Positions 17,544 to 25,756 of a DNA stretch of 64,000 bases are shown here, in pieces. Under the pieces are notes generated by a model, which was not told the origin of the DNA, searched no databases, and saw nothing but the letters and a program-made list of their open reading frames with translations. Positions within the stretch are counted from its first letter, which is position 1. Every line of letters starts with the position of its first letter. The position numbers and the translations under genes are program-made. The DNA is from CALDTK01 sp965213735 (GTDB lineage Bacteria > Bacteroidota > Bacteroidia > Chitinophagales > Saprospiraceae), in the NCBI GenBank assembly GCA_965213735.1, contig CBDCAB010000005.1, forward strand, positions 2,046,001 to 2,110,000, given 5' to 3'.

Positions 17544-17990
17544 ATGGAACTCAATAACCTCAGGCCAGCTAAGGGTTCGGTTCGCTCTCGCAAGCGCATC
17601 GGACGTGGTATTGGCAGCGGAAGTGGTCGTACCTCCGGCCGTGGCCACAAAGGCGCTAAGAGCCGCTCAGGCTACAAAAGCAAGCGTGGATTTGAAGGTG
17701 GCCAAATGCCGCTACAGATGCGCCTGCCTAAGCGTGGCTTCAATAGCCCCAACCGTGTGGAGTACGTTGGCCTGAATGTTGGTCAGCTACAACAACTTGC
17801 AGACAAGCACGGATTGACCGAAATTACACTCGACAATCTGCGCGACAACGGTATCATTCGCAAGACTGATCTCGTTAAAGTCCTCGGAACCGGTGAGCTC
17901 ACTTCTGCCCTTAAGGTGTCGGTCAATAAGTCCAGCGCCAAAGCAAAAGAACTCATTGAGGCCGCCGGTGGCTCGCTAGAACTCGTCTAG
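17544..17990 (+). CDS. rplO: 50S ribosomal protein L15
   Basis: The protein has 148 residues. The Gly/Arg/Ser-rich N-terminus (RIGRGIGSGSGRTSGRGHKG), GGQMPLQMRLPKRGFNSPN and a C-terminal alpha/beta domain are typical. L15 joins late in large-subunit assembly. It immediately precedes secY as in other spc operons. Confidence 0.97.
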   Translation: MELNNLRPAKGSVRSRKRIGRGIGSGSGRTSGRGHKGAKSRSGYKSKRGFEGGQMPLQMRLPKRGFNSPNRVEYVGLNVGQLQQLADKHGLTEITLDNLRDNGIIRKTDLVKVLGTGELTSALKVSVNKSSAKAKELIEAAGGSLELV

Positions 17991-18065
17991 CTCGCCCTTC
18001 CCGCCGATGATGCGTCGATTCGGTGGGTCGCTTTACCTTGACGTAGCCCACGCACTTCGACATAC

Positions 18066-19445
18066 ATGAAACAGTTCTTCAACACGCTGCAGAACATCTG
18101 GAAGATTGACGAGCTCAAGAACCGGATCATCTTTACGCTGGGACTCCTGTTCGTCTACCGCATCGGCAGCTTTATCGTCCTGCCAGGCGTGATGCCCAAT
18201 GTTTTGGAGGCATCTGTAGCCTCAGGCGGAGGACAAGGACTGCTCGGGCTAATCAACGTCTTTACCGGTGGTGCCTTCAACCAAGGAGCCATCTTCGCAC
18301 TAGGTATCATGCCGTACATCACGGCATCGATCATCATCCAGCTGCTCGGATTCGCCGTACCCTACTTCCAAAAACTGCAAAAAACAGAGGGAGAATCCGG
18401 ACGGAAGCGTCTCAACCAAATTACACGCGTCCTTACCATCGCAATCACCCTCGTGCAGGGTGGCGCTTACCTTACCTACCTCAGCCAGCAAGCTCAAGCT
18501 GTAGACCCAACCGTAAGCTCAGGCCTTTTCTACTTCGCTGGTCTCATCATCCTTTCGGCAGGTACCATCTTCGCCATGTGGCTCGGTGAGAAAATCACAG
18601 ATCGCGGAATTGGTAATGGTGTGTCTTTGCTGATCACCGTCGGCATCATCGCCACGCTACCTCAAGCACTCGTTGCAGAATTCACCAATCGCGCCAACGA
18701 TGGCGGCCTCTTCCTCTTCGTACTCGAAATGGTTGCTCTGTTCGGTGTAGTCATGATCACCGTACTCGTAGTGCAGGGTATTCGCAAGATCCCCGTCAAC
18801 TACGTCAAGCGAATGGTGGGTCGAGGTACCTCAGATATCAGTGCAGGCGCAACCACCGATGATATCCCCATCAAAGTCATTGCTGCCGGTGTAATGCCAA
18901 TCATTTTCGCGCAAGCCCTCATGTTCATCCCATCCACAATCGCACAGGGATTGGGTGGAGCAGGATCAGACCTTGAGACGAACCCAGTGCTGCAATCGCT
19001 GAATGACTTTACCTCGCTGCCGTACAACATCGTGTACTTCGTGCTCGTGGTCGTCTTTACCTATGTTTACACGGCTCTCATCGTCAATCCACAGCAATAC
19101 TCTGAGTACCTCAAGTCGCGCAATGGCTTCATCCCTGGTGTTAAGCCAGGTAAGCCCACGGCCGACTTTATCGATACCGTCACCACGCGCATCACGCTGC
19201 CTGGCTCTATCGCCTTGGGACTAATCGCCGTTCTGCCAGCCGTGGCAGCCAACCTGCTCGGTGTAGATTTTGGCTTTGCTCTCTTCTTTGGCGGTACTAG
19301 CCTGCTCATCATGGTTGCAGTAGTCTTAGACACGCTGCAGCAGATTCAGAGCTACCTGCTCATGCGTCGCTACGATGGCTTGGTAAAATCAGGTCGCGTA
19401 CAAGGCAAGCAAGGACAGCTTCAGCAAATAGGCTCTCCCGTCTAA
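18066..19445 (+). CDS. secY: Protein translocase subunit SecY
   Basis: The protein has 459 residues and ten predicted TM segments. It shows the plug and TM2 region (GIMPYITASIIIQLL), YVKRMVGRGTSDISAGATTD in the large cytoplasmic loop, and the C-terminal loop YSEYLKSRNGFIPGVKPGKP. SecY forms the inner-membrane channel that exports T9SS substrates and outer-membrane proteins to the periplasm. 75 bp after rplO. Confidence 0.98.
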   Translation: MKQFFNTLQNIWKIDELKNRIIFTLGLLFVYRIGSFIVLPGVMPNVLEASVASGGGQGLLGLINVFTGGAFNQGAIFALGIMPYITASIIIQLLGFAVPYFQKLQKTEGESGRKRLNQITRVLTIAITLVQGGAYLTYLSQQAQAVDPTVSSGLFYFAGLIILSAGTIFAMWLGEKITDRGIGNGVSLLITVGIIATLPQALVAEFTNRANDGGLFLFVLEMVALFGVVMITVLVVQGIRKIPVNYVKRMVGRGTSDISAGATTDDIPIKVIAAGVMPIIFAQALMFIPSTIAQGLGGAGSDLETNPVLQSLNDFTSLPYNIVYFVLVVVFTYVYTALIVNPQQYSEYLKSRNGFIPGVKPGKPTADFIDTVTTRITLPGSIALGLIAVLPAVAANLLGVDFGFALFFGGTSLLIMVAVVLDTLQQIQSYLLMRRYDGLVKSGRVQGKQGQLQQIGSPV

Positions 19446-19675
19446 TCAACTGATCGCACCATCAACGGTTAGTCTTGTTCAACAGCCTCTATTCCACGCT
19501 GCCGTCATCTGCTTCTATGAAGCAAACTGCGCTTGCCTGTGCGACAGGCTTAGCCAGTTGCGAAGCGTTAAAGTCTCCTCAGATGAGGCTGATGCTATCT
19601 GCAAGTAAGATGCAATTCTGTGGTAGCCGAGCCACGCTCATGAGCGGTCAAGCTTGAGGTCGTAGACAGTGCCCC
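19446..19675 (+). other. secY-map intergenic region
   Basis: 230 bp without a convincing gene; a 60-codon frame at 19475-19657 has no recognisable product. A small stem GCCTG-n5-CAGGC lies near 19540-19555. I see no TAnnTTTG element. Confidence 0.4.
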
Positions 19676-20515
19676 ATGGCGAGAAACAAAACCATTTTTC
19701 ATAAAACTCAGGCCGAGCTGGAGGTGATGCGTGAAAGCAACATCCTCGTCAGTAAAGCGCTCGCTTACCTAGGCACTATCCTCGTCCCGGGAATCACCGG
19801 TACGGAATTAGACAAAAAAGCAGAGGAATTCATCCGCGATCACGGAGCGAGTCCATCCTTCAAAGGCCTGTACGGCTGCCCGAGTTCCATCTTGACTAGT
19901 GTCAATGAATGCGTGGTACACGGATTACCTACATCCCGACCATACGTCGAGACGGATATCGTGTCGATCGATTGTGGCGCCTACCTCAATGGCTTTCACG
20001 GAGATAGCGCCTATACCTACGCCTTTGCTGGAGTTGATGAAGACTCCATGGATGTGTTAGAGGCCACAAACCAGTCGCTATACATCGGTATTCAGAAAGC
20101 GCAGGTCGGCAATAGAGTAGGGGAGGTCAGTTTTGCTATCCAGCACTTCATCGAGCGAGAGTGTGGCTATGCTATCGTGCGTGAACTCACTGGGCACGGG
20201 ATAGGCAGGGAGTTTCACGAAGCGCCGGAGGTGCCGAATTTTGGACGTCGCAATTCTGGCCCCATCATGAAGCCCGGACTCGTCATCGCGATTGAGCCCA
20301 TGGTCAACTCGCGCACCCGCCACATCAATACACTTCCTGACGGTTGGACGATCGTGGCCCGTGACGGTATGGCTACTGCTCACTTCGAGCACTCGGTGGC
20401 CATTACGCGCAACGGCCCGGATATCCTCAGCGACCACAGCTTTGTTGAAGCCACCGTGCGCGCCAACCCTTACCTGCACGATCCTGTTGCCTCTACCATT
20501 GAGGAGGAGGTCTAG
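19676..20515 (+). CDS. map: Methionine aminopeptidase, type I
   Basis: The protein has 279 residues. The five metal ligands are recognisable: Asp in SIDCGAYLNGFHGD (both Asp residues), His in LTGHGIGREFHE, Glu in VIAIEPM and Glu in AHFEHSVAI. It removes the initiator methionine from nascent proteins. The spc-operon position between secY and infA is standard. The C-terminal ~25 residues beyond the catalytic fold are variable. Confidence 0.96.
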   Translation: MARNKTIFHKTQAELEVMRESNILVSKALAYLGTILVPGITGTELDKKAEEFIRDHGASPSFKGLYGCPSSILTSVNECVVHGLPTSRPYVETDIVSIDCGAYLNGFHGDSAYTYAFAGVDEDSMDVLEATNQSLYIGIQKAQVGNRVGEVSFAIQHFIERECGYAIVRELTGHGIGREFHEAPEVPNFGRRNSGPIMKPGLVIAIEPMVNSRTRHINTLPDGWTIVARDGMATAHFEHSVAITRNGPDILSDHSFVEATVRANPYLHDPVASTIEEEV

Positions 20516-20546
20516 CAGTTCTGTTAAGGTTTTCTGATTGACTCAC

Positions 20547-20575
20547 TTGGAAGTCTACAGAAAATGCTATCTTTG
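20547..20575 (+). promoter_or_regulatory. Internal promoter before infA
   Basis: TTGG at 20547-20550 and TATCTTTG at 20568-20575 (17-nt spacing) match the Bacteroidota -33/-7 pattern. The expected start near 20580 gives a leader of ~14 nt before the infA ATG. It shows that the in-frame ATG at 20564, inside the promoter, is not the start. Confidence 0.65.
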
Positions 20576-20593
20576 CACCCCGAAACTCGAAAA

Positions 20594-20812
20594 ATGGCGA
20601 AGCAAGGCTTGATCAAGCAGGATGGTGTTATCGAAGAAGCGCTGTCTAATGCTATGTTCAGGGTTCGCCTCGAGAACGACCACCAGCTCGTAGCGACAAT
20701 CTCTGGTAAGATGCGTATGCACTACATCCGCATCCTTCCTGGCGATCGTGTAGCAGTTGAAATGTCTCCGTACGACTTGTCGCGTGGACGCATCACCTAC
20801 CGCTACAAATAA
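20594..20812 (+). CDS. infA: Translation initiation factor IF-1
   Basis: The protein has 72 residues (MAKQGLIKQDGVIEEALSNA), an S1-type OB fold with FRVRLENDHQLVATISGKMR and DRVAVEMSPYDLSRGRITYR. The length is exactly that of the family. IF-1 occupies the A site during initiation. It has its own upstream promoter and is followed by rpmJ after 19 bp. Confidence 0.97.
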   Translation: MAKQGLIKQDGVIEEALSNAMFRVRLENDHQLVATISGKMRMHYIRILPGDRVAVEMSPYDLSRGRITYRYK

Positions 20813-20831
20813 CCTCAAATTGTAGTCCGAC

Positions 20832-20948
20832 ATGAAAGTTCGTGCCTCAGTCAAGAAGCGGTCCGTCGACTGCAAAATCGTGCGCCGCAAGGGCAGGATT
20901 TACATCATCAACAAGAAGAATCCCAAGTTCAAGCAGCGCCAAGGCTAG
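20832..20948 (+). CDS. rpmJ: 50S ribosomal protein L36, zinc-less form
   Basis: A 38-codon gene (MKVRASVKKRSVDCKIVRRK, ending KFKQRQG) in the usual infA-rpsM gap. Of the Cys3-His zinc ligands of canonical L36 only one Cys (residue 14) remains, so it is the C-minus type. Such forms avoid zinc dependence; I know this pattern from other Bacteroidota. Confidence 0.95.
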   Translation: MKVRASVKKRSVDCKIVRRKGRIYIINKKNPKFKQRQG

Positions 20949-20972
20949 TTAGAACCCGAACACCTATTTGCT

Positions 20973-21350
20973 ATGGCTAGAATTGCTGGAGTTGATTTGC
21001 CTCGCCGCAAGCGCGGTGTGATCGCACTCACCTACATCTTCGGAGTAGGCAACACGCGCGCGCAAGAAATTCTCGATAAAGCGGGAGTCGAAAGCGACAC
21101 CAAAGTCGAGGATTGGTCTGAAGAAAACGTGCGCGCCATTTCGAAGATCATTCAGGACGAGTATACCGTTGAGGGTGAGCTTCGTTCGGAGGTGCAGATG
21201 AGCATCAAGCGCCTCATGGACATCGTTTCCAACCGAGGGCTGCGTCACCGTCGTGGATTGCCCCTGCGTGGGCAGCGTACCCGCACCAATGCCCGTACCC
21301 GTAAGGGTCGTCGCAAGACAGTGGCTAACAAGAAGAAAGCAACCAAGTAA
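20973..21350 (+). CDS. rpsM: 30S ribosomal protein S13
   Basis: The protein has 125 residues (MARIAGVDLPRRKRGVIALT), with YIFGVGNTRAQEIL and the C-terminal LRHRRGLPLRGQRTRTNART. S13 bridges to the large subunit and contacts P-site tRNA. First gene of the alpha segment. Confidence 0.98.
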   Translation: MARIAGVDLPRRKRGVIALTYIFGVGNTRAQEILDKAGVESDTKVEDWSEENVRAISKIIQDEYTVEGELRSEVQMSIKRLMDIVSNRGLRHRRGLPLRGQRTRTNARTRKGRRKTVANKKKATK

Positions 21351-21386
21351 TCCGCGGCCGAGATCGCCTGCTAAGATTCGTCTCCT

Positions 21387-21776
21387 ATGGCTAAAGTCAA
21401 AAAAGTCGCCAAGAAGCGCAAGGTCGTCGTAGAGCCAGAAGGCTTTCTCTACGTCAAAGCCTCGTTCAACAACATCATCATCTCCCTTACCAACAAGAAA
21501 GGAGATGTCGTTAGTTGGGCAACTGCCGGCAAGGCAGGCTTTCGTGGGTCTAAGAAAAATACGCCTTACGCTGCCCAAGTCGCCGCGTCTGAAGCAGCCA
21601 AGACTGCCTACGACCTCGGCATGCGCACCGCACAGGTGTTCGTCAAAGGCCCTGGTGGCGGTCGTGAAGCTGCCATCCGCGCAGTAGATCAGGCAGGTAT
21701 CAAAATTACCCGCATCCAGGACATCACCCCTATTCCTCACAACGGCTGCCGCCCACCTAAGCGCCGCCGCGTCTAA
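21387..21776 (+). CDS. rpsK: 30S ribosomal protein S11
   Basis: The protein has 129 residues: VKASFNNIIISLTNKKGDVV, KNTPYAAQVAASEAAKTAYD and the C-terminal ITPIPHNGCRPPKRRRV. S11 forms the platform next to the E site. Normal length. Confidence 0.98.
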   Translation: MAKVKKVAKKRKVVVEPEGFLYVKASFNNIIISLTNKKGDVVSWATAGKAGFRGSKKNTPYAAQVAASEAAKTAYDLGMRTAQVFVKGPGGGREAAIRAVDQAGIKITRIQDITPIPHNGCRPPKRRRV

Positions 21777-21805
21777 ACGACGTAGCGTCCAACCCACAAT
21801 TACCT

Positions 21806-22420
21806 ATGGCTCGTTATACCGGACCAACTACTAAAAAGGCACGCGCTCTCGGTGAGGCGATCTACGGATATGATCGCGCCTTCGAAAAGCGTAAGTACAA
21901 GCCTGGTCAGCACGGCAATACCCGCCGTCGCCGCCGTCAGAATTCTGACTACTCAGCGCAGCTGATGGAAAAGCAAAAGGCGAAGTTCACCTACGGAGTG
22001 CTCGAGCGCCAGTTTCGCAACACCTTCGCTACAGCAGTCGCTGCACGTGGGGTGACCGGCGAAAACTTGCTGCAACTCCTCGAGTCTCGCCTCGACAACC
22101 TCGTGTTCCGCATGGGCATTGCGCCAACACGACGTGCAGCTCGTCAACTCGTATCGCACAAGCACATCCTCGTCAATGGCGACCTCAGCTACACGCCTTC
22201 TATGAAGGTCAAGCCTGGCGACGTGATTAAAGTGCGTCCTAAGAGCCAAGCCCTCGATGTAGTGCGCAACTCCGTTTCGAGTACTTCCGAAGCCCGCAAG
22301 CATGGCTTCATCGAATTCAATGCCGATCGCATGGAAGGCACCTTCCTCGCTTACCCAACCCGCGATCAGATTCCAGAAAAGATCAACGAACAATTGATCG
22401 TCGAGCTTTACTCCAAGTAA
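21806..22420 (+). CDS. rpsD: 30S ribosomal protein S4
   Basis: The protein has 204 residues (MARYTGPTTKKARALGEAIY). It carries an S4 RNA-binding domain (LLQLLESRLDNLVFRMGIAP, ARQLVSHKHILVNGDLSYTP). The zinc-binding cysteines of some S4 proteins are absent. S4 initiates 30S assembly and in Escherichia coli represses the alpha operon. Confidence 0.98.
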   Translation: MARYTGPTTKKARALGEAIYGYDRAFEKRKYKPGQHGNTRRRRRQNSDYSAQLMEKQKAKFTYGVLERQFRNTFATAVAARGVTGENLLQLLESRLDNLVFRMGIAPTRRAARQLVSHKHILVNGDLSYTPSMKVKPGDVIKVRPKSQALDVVRNSVSSTSEARKHGFIEFNADRMEGTFLAYPTRDQIPEKINEQLIVELYSK

Positions 22421-22443
22421 GCCCGCAAGTCTCCCCCACGCTC

Positions 22444-22473
22444 TAGCCGAAATCCCTTCGCGGGTTTCGGCTA
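22444..22473 (+). terminator. Hairpin between rpsD and rpoA
   Basis: TAGCCGAAATCCC pairs with GGGTTTCGGCTA around a 5-nt loop (one bulge). No run of Ts follows, so it is more likely an attenuating or RNA-stabilising hairpin than a full terminator. It lies in the 117-bp gap before rpoA. Confidence 0.5.
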
Positions 22474-22537
22474 TCTGCGTAAATAAAACCTCCCTCCTGG
22501 CTCCACGGCCTAAAAAACACCAAGAAAGCACCAGTCT

Positions 22538-23536
22538 ATGAATATCATGAACTTCCAGATGCCAGAGAAAATTCTTCTGCAAAAAGCAGACGAGTTCCAA
22601 GGTGTGTTCGAGTTCAAGCCCCTCGAGCCAGGCTTCGGCCAAACGGTGGGCAACTCACTGCGTCGCGTGCTTCTCAGCTCCCTCGAAGGCTACGCCATTA
22701 GCGCCGTACGTATCGGTGGCGTCGATCACGAATTCTCTACCATCGAAGGTGTAACCCAAGATGTAGTCGATATTATTCTCAACCTCAAGCAGGTTCGTAT
22801 TCGCCCCACCGATCCAGATGCTGATATCCAGGAGGAGCAAATCTACCTCACCGTCAGTGGCAAAGAAGAGTTCAAGGCCGGCGACATCACTGCCAACAGC
22901 AATGTCTTCGAAATCATGAATTCTGACCTGGTCATTTGCCGCATGGAACCATCTGTCAACCTCGAAATCGAGTTGACCGTGAGCCGCGGCCGTGGCTACG
23001 AGCCCGCAGATGAGGCACTTCCCAAAGATGCTCCCATTGGCGTAATCCCAATGGATGCTATTTATACTCCTATTAAAAAAGTAGCTTACCGCGTAGAGAA
23101 TACGCGTGTAGAGCAGCGCACCGACTACGAGCAGCTCACCATCGAGGTGACAACCGACGGCACAATCCATCCCGAAGAAGCTGTTAAAGAAGCTGCCCGC
23201 ATCATGATCCGTCACATGACGCTGATCACTAATGAGGATATTACCCTCAACGACAGCTCGCAGAAGGAGAATCAAATAGTCGACGAGGAGGTCCTGCAGA
23301 TGCGTAAGCTGCTCAAGACTTCGCTCGAAGATCTCGATCTTAGCGTTCGCGCCTACAACTGCCTCAAAGCAGCCAAAATCAACAGCCTCGCCAACCTCGT
23401 CTCTTACGATACGCACGAGCTACTCAAGTTCCGCAACTTCGGCAAGAAGTCGCTCGTCGAGATCGATGAGCTGCTCGCTGAAAAAGGCCTCTCCTTCGGA
23501 ATGGACGTGTCGAAGTACGATATCGACGAAGACTAA
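22538..23536 (+). CDS. rpoA: DNA-directed RNA polymerase subunit alpha
   Basis: The protein has 332 residues. The N-terminal assembly domain has FKPLEPGFGQTVGNSLRRVL and VDHEFSTIEGVTQDVVDIIL. The C-terminal domain (~265-325, LSVRAYNCLKAAKINSLANL, FRNFGKKSLVEIDELL) binds UP elements and activators. A start two codons downstream (ATG of MNFQMPEK) is also possible. Usual place before rplQ. Confidence 0.97.
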   Translation: MNIMNFQMPEKILLQKADEFQGVFEFKPLEPGFGQTVGNSLRRVLLSSLEGYAISAVRIGGVDHEFSTIEGVTQDVVDIILNLKQVRIRPTDPDADIQEEQIYLTVSGKEEFKAGDITANSNVFEIMNSDLVICRMEPSVNLEIELTVSRGRGYEPADEALPKDAPIGVIPMDAIYTPIKKVAYRVENTRVEQRTDYEQLTIEVTTDGTIHPEEAVKEAARIMIRHMTLITNEDITLNDSSQKENQIVDEEVLQMRKLLKTSLEDLDLSVRAYNCLKAAKINSLANLVSYDTHELLKFRNFGKKSLVEIDELLAEKGLSFGMDVSKYDIDED

Positions 23537-23665
23537 ATTTTTTCGCGCAGGTTGATCAGCTGGGTGGTACCAGCAGGTCAGACTTCTTCATATTGGAATT
23601 ACAGCGCTCTTACCACGCGAGCCTGCCGCCGCAGATTGCAGCTGTGTCCATAACAACTCCCGACC

Positions 23666-24343
23666 ATGCGTCACAACAAGAGTTTTAACCACCTCGGTCG
23701 CCAGCGCGGCCACCGCCGTTCGATGCTGAAGAACCTGGCGATTTCGCTCATCGAGCACAAGCGCATCAGCACCACACTCGCTAAGGCCAAAGCCCTGCGC
23801 GTTTATGTAGAGCCCATTCTCACCAAGTCGAAAGACAACAGTACCCACGGGCGACGGATGGCCTTTCGCTACCTGCAAAACAAAGAGGCTGTCAAAGAGC
23901 TTTTCGCTGAAGTTGCTCCTAAGATTGCCGATCGTCCAGGCGGCTATGTTCGCGTGATTCGTACCGGCACCCGCCTCGGTGATAATGCCGAGACAGCCAT
24001 CATCGAGCTGGTCGACTTCAACCCGGATTATAATCCGAAAGCTGAAGCTAAGTCTGGCCGTACCCGCCGCAGCCGCCGTCGTCGTGGTAGTTCAGCTTCC
24101 GCCAAAACCTCACCAGACACCACTGCTGCCACGGAGCCAACAGAAGCAGATGCTGCTACAGCTGAGCCAGATGTCACCACTGTCCCCGCAGTCGACGAGG
24201 TGGCTTCGCAGCAAGTCACTGAAACCGATCAGCTCGCGCAAGTGCAGGAAACAACTCCCGAAGGTGATGCCGAAGCCTCCGGAACAGGTGAAGGAACCGA
24301 ACCCATCACCGATACGGACACTGATCCTGAGGTAAAAGCTTAA
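23666..24343 (+). CDS. rplQ: 50S ribosomal protein L17 with long C-terminal extension
   Basis: The protein has 225 residues. The core (1-~120: MRHNKSFNHLGRQRGHRRSM, HGRRMAFRYLQNKEAV, RVIRTGTRLGDNAETAIIEL) is followed by a basic patch (SGRTRRSRRRRGSS) and ~85 residues rich in Thr, Glu, Ala and Asp. Typical L17 has about 120-160 residues, and extended tails are usual in Bacteroidota. The tail is probably disordered and of unknown role. A near-copy of the interspersed 14-mer (one mismatch) lies at 24095-24108 inside the tail. Confidence 0.96.
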   Translation: MRHNKSFNHLGRQRGHRRSMLKNLAISLIEHKRISTTLAKAKALRVYVEPILTKSKDNSTHGRRMAFRYLQNKEAVKELFAEVAPKIADRPGGYVRVIRTGTRLGDNAETAIIELVDFNPDYNPKAEAKSGRTRRSRRRRGSSASAKTSPDTTAATEPTEADAATAEPDVTTVPAVDEVASQQVTETDQLAQVQETTPEGDAEASGTGEGTEPITDTDTDPEVKA

Positions 24344-24361
24344 AGTTTTATCGCCTTACCT

Positions 24362-24404
24362 CGAAGGGGAGCACTCGTAAGGGTGTTCCCCTTCGCTGTT
24401 TTTA
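24362..24404 (+). terminator. Rho-independent terminator of the ribosomal superoperon
   Basis: A 13-bp stem, CGAAGGGGAGCAC with GTGTTCCCCTTCG (one G-U pair), is followed by CTGTTTTT, 18 bp after the rplQ stop. Confidence 0.9.
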
Positions 24405-24522
24405 GCCTCGCCCTTGCGCAGGTTGACTGCTAGAAAAATGTGTTTATTCTGGCAACCACCTTATAGAAGATTTTATCGCAAACAGGATTTAGACTTCACT
24501 TTGGCGACTACCAGCGTTAGGA

Positions 24523-24536
24523 GTTTTGGCGAAAGC
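24523..24536 (-). repeat. Interspersed 14-mer, exact copy (intergenic)
   Basis: GTTTTGGCGAAAGC on the plus strand, upstream of carA and outside any gene. Two one-mismatch copies follow inside carA (24869-24882 and 25495-25508). Confidence 0.75.
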
Positions 24537-24562
24537 TGACGGATAGTGAAGGCGCGGCTGGC

Positions 24563-24570
24563 TAACTTTG
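24563..24570 (+). promoter_or_regulatory. -7 promoter element of carA
   Basis: TAACTTTG fits TAnnTTTG, 23 bp before the carA ATG. A good -33 TTTG at 17-20 nt is not visible. It follows the ribosomal terminator, so a new promoter is expected here. Confidence 0.5.
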
Positions 24571-24593
24571 CGCCCCGGCAACTTTAACTTTAC

Positions 24594-25712
24594 ATGAGTA
24601 CCTCTTCCCTCCAGCCGGCTACGCTTCTCCTTGCCGATGGCACCCAATTCGATGGCTACGCTGCCGGTGCTGTTGGCACTACCACGGGTGAAATCTGCTT
24701 CAATACCGGCATGACGGGCTATCAGGAGGTGTTTACCGATCCGAGTTATGCTGGCCAAATCCTCATCGCCACCAATACACATATCGGCAATTACGGGGCT
24801 GCTGCCTCTGATGATGAATCTGATAAAGTCCAGATTGCGGGGCTGGTTGTTCGAGAATTCGCCCTGCAGTTTTCGCGAAAGCTGGCCGACAGTAGCCTGC
24901 AGGATTACCTCGTGCACAACAAGCTAGTCGGCATATGTGGCGTCGATACCCGTGCACTCGTGCGGCATATCAGGCAGCAAGGAGCGATGAACGCCATCAT
25001 TTCGAGCGAAGGATTATCAAGTAGTGCGCTCAAGGCAAAACTAGAGGCGGCACCATCTATGGCAGGACTAGAACTGGCCAGTCAGGTGAGTACGCAGGAA
25101 GCTTACGACCTCCACGCTCACCCACAAAACCACCGTGTGGCGGTGCTGGACTACGGCACGAAGCGAAACATCCTCAACAACTTCACCCAGCGAGGCATCA
25201 GTGTGCGTGTATTTCCTGCAAAAACTCCTTTTGCAGAAGTGCAGCAATACAAACCTGATGGCGTGTTTCTTTCCAATGGCCCCGGCGATCCTGCCGCGAT
25301 GCCTTATGCTGTAGAATTAGCTAAAGAGGTTCTTGCTGCCGGGCTCCCGCTGTTTGGCATCTGTCTAGGCCATCAAATCATAGCGCTCGCCAATGGCATC
25401 CCCACCTACAAGATGCACCATGGCCACCGCGGTATCAATCATCCGGTAAAAAATCTGGCTACCGGCAAATGTGAAATTACGAGTCAAAATCATGGTTTTG
25501 GCGTAAGCCCTGAAGCCATCGAAGCTAATCTCGACAAGGTCATCATTACCCACGTCAACCTCAACGACGACACCATTGAGGGGCTAGCTATAAAAGGCAA
25601 ACCCGCTTTTTCTGTACAATATCACCCCGAGGCCTCGCCAGGACCCCATGACGCAGCCTACCTGTTCGATGAATTTGCGAAGCTGCTCGAAGAAGGCGCA
25701 GCGGTAGCTTAA
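24594..25712 (+). CDS. carA: Carbamoyl-phosphate synthase small (glutamine amidotransferase) chain
   Basis: The protein has 372 residues. The N-terminal domain (1-~170) has FNTGMTGYQEVFTDPSYAGQ and ICGVDTRALVRHIRQQGAMN. The class I amidotransferase domain has the nucleophile Cys257 in LFGICLGHQIIALA and the His-Glu pair in YHPEASPGPHD. It supplies ammonia to the CarB subunit for carbamoyl phosphate used in pyrimidine and arginine synthesis; carB is not in this window. Position after rplQ and before eno. Confidence 0.97.
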   Translation: MSTSSLQPATLLLADGTQFDGYAAGAVGTTTGEICFNTGMTGYQEVFTDPSYAGQILIATNTHIGNYGAAASDDESDKVQIAGLVVREFALQFSRKLADSSLQDYLVHNKLVGICGVDTRALVRHIRQQGAMNAIISSEGLSSSALKAKLEAAPSMAGLELASQVSTQEAYDLHAHPQNHRVAVLDYGTKRNILNNFTQRGISVRVFPAKTPFAEVQQYKPDGVFLSNGPGDPAAMPYAVELAKEVLAAGLPLFGICLGHQIIALANGIPTYKMHHGHRGINHPVKNLATGKCEITSQNHGFGVSPEAIEANLDKVIITHVNLNDDTIEGLAIKGKPAFSVQYHPEASPGPHDAAYLFDEFAKLLEEGAAVA

Positions 25713-25729
25713 CCGTCCACTTGGTTGTG

Positions 25730-25737
25730 TACCTTCG
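25730..25737 (+). promoter_or_regulatory. Possible -7 promoter element before eno
   Basis: TACCTTCG, one base off TAnnTTTG, lies 19 nt before the eno ATG in the 44-bp carA-eno gap. Confidence 0.3.
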
Positions 25738-25756
25738 GCGCCCGTAACCCCCCTGT

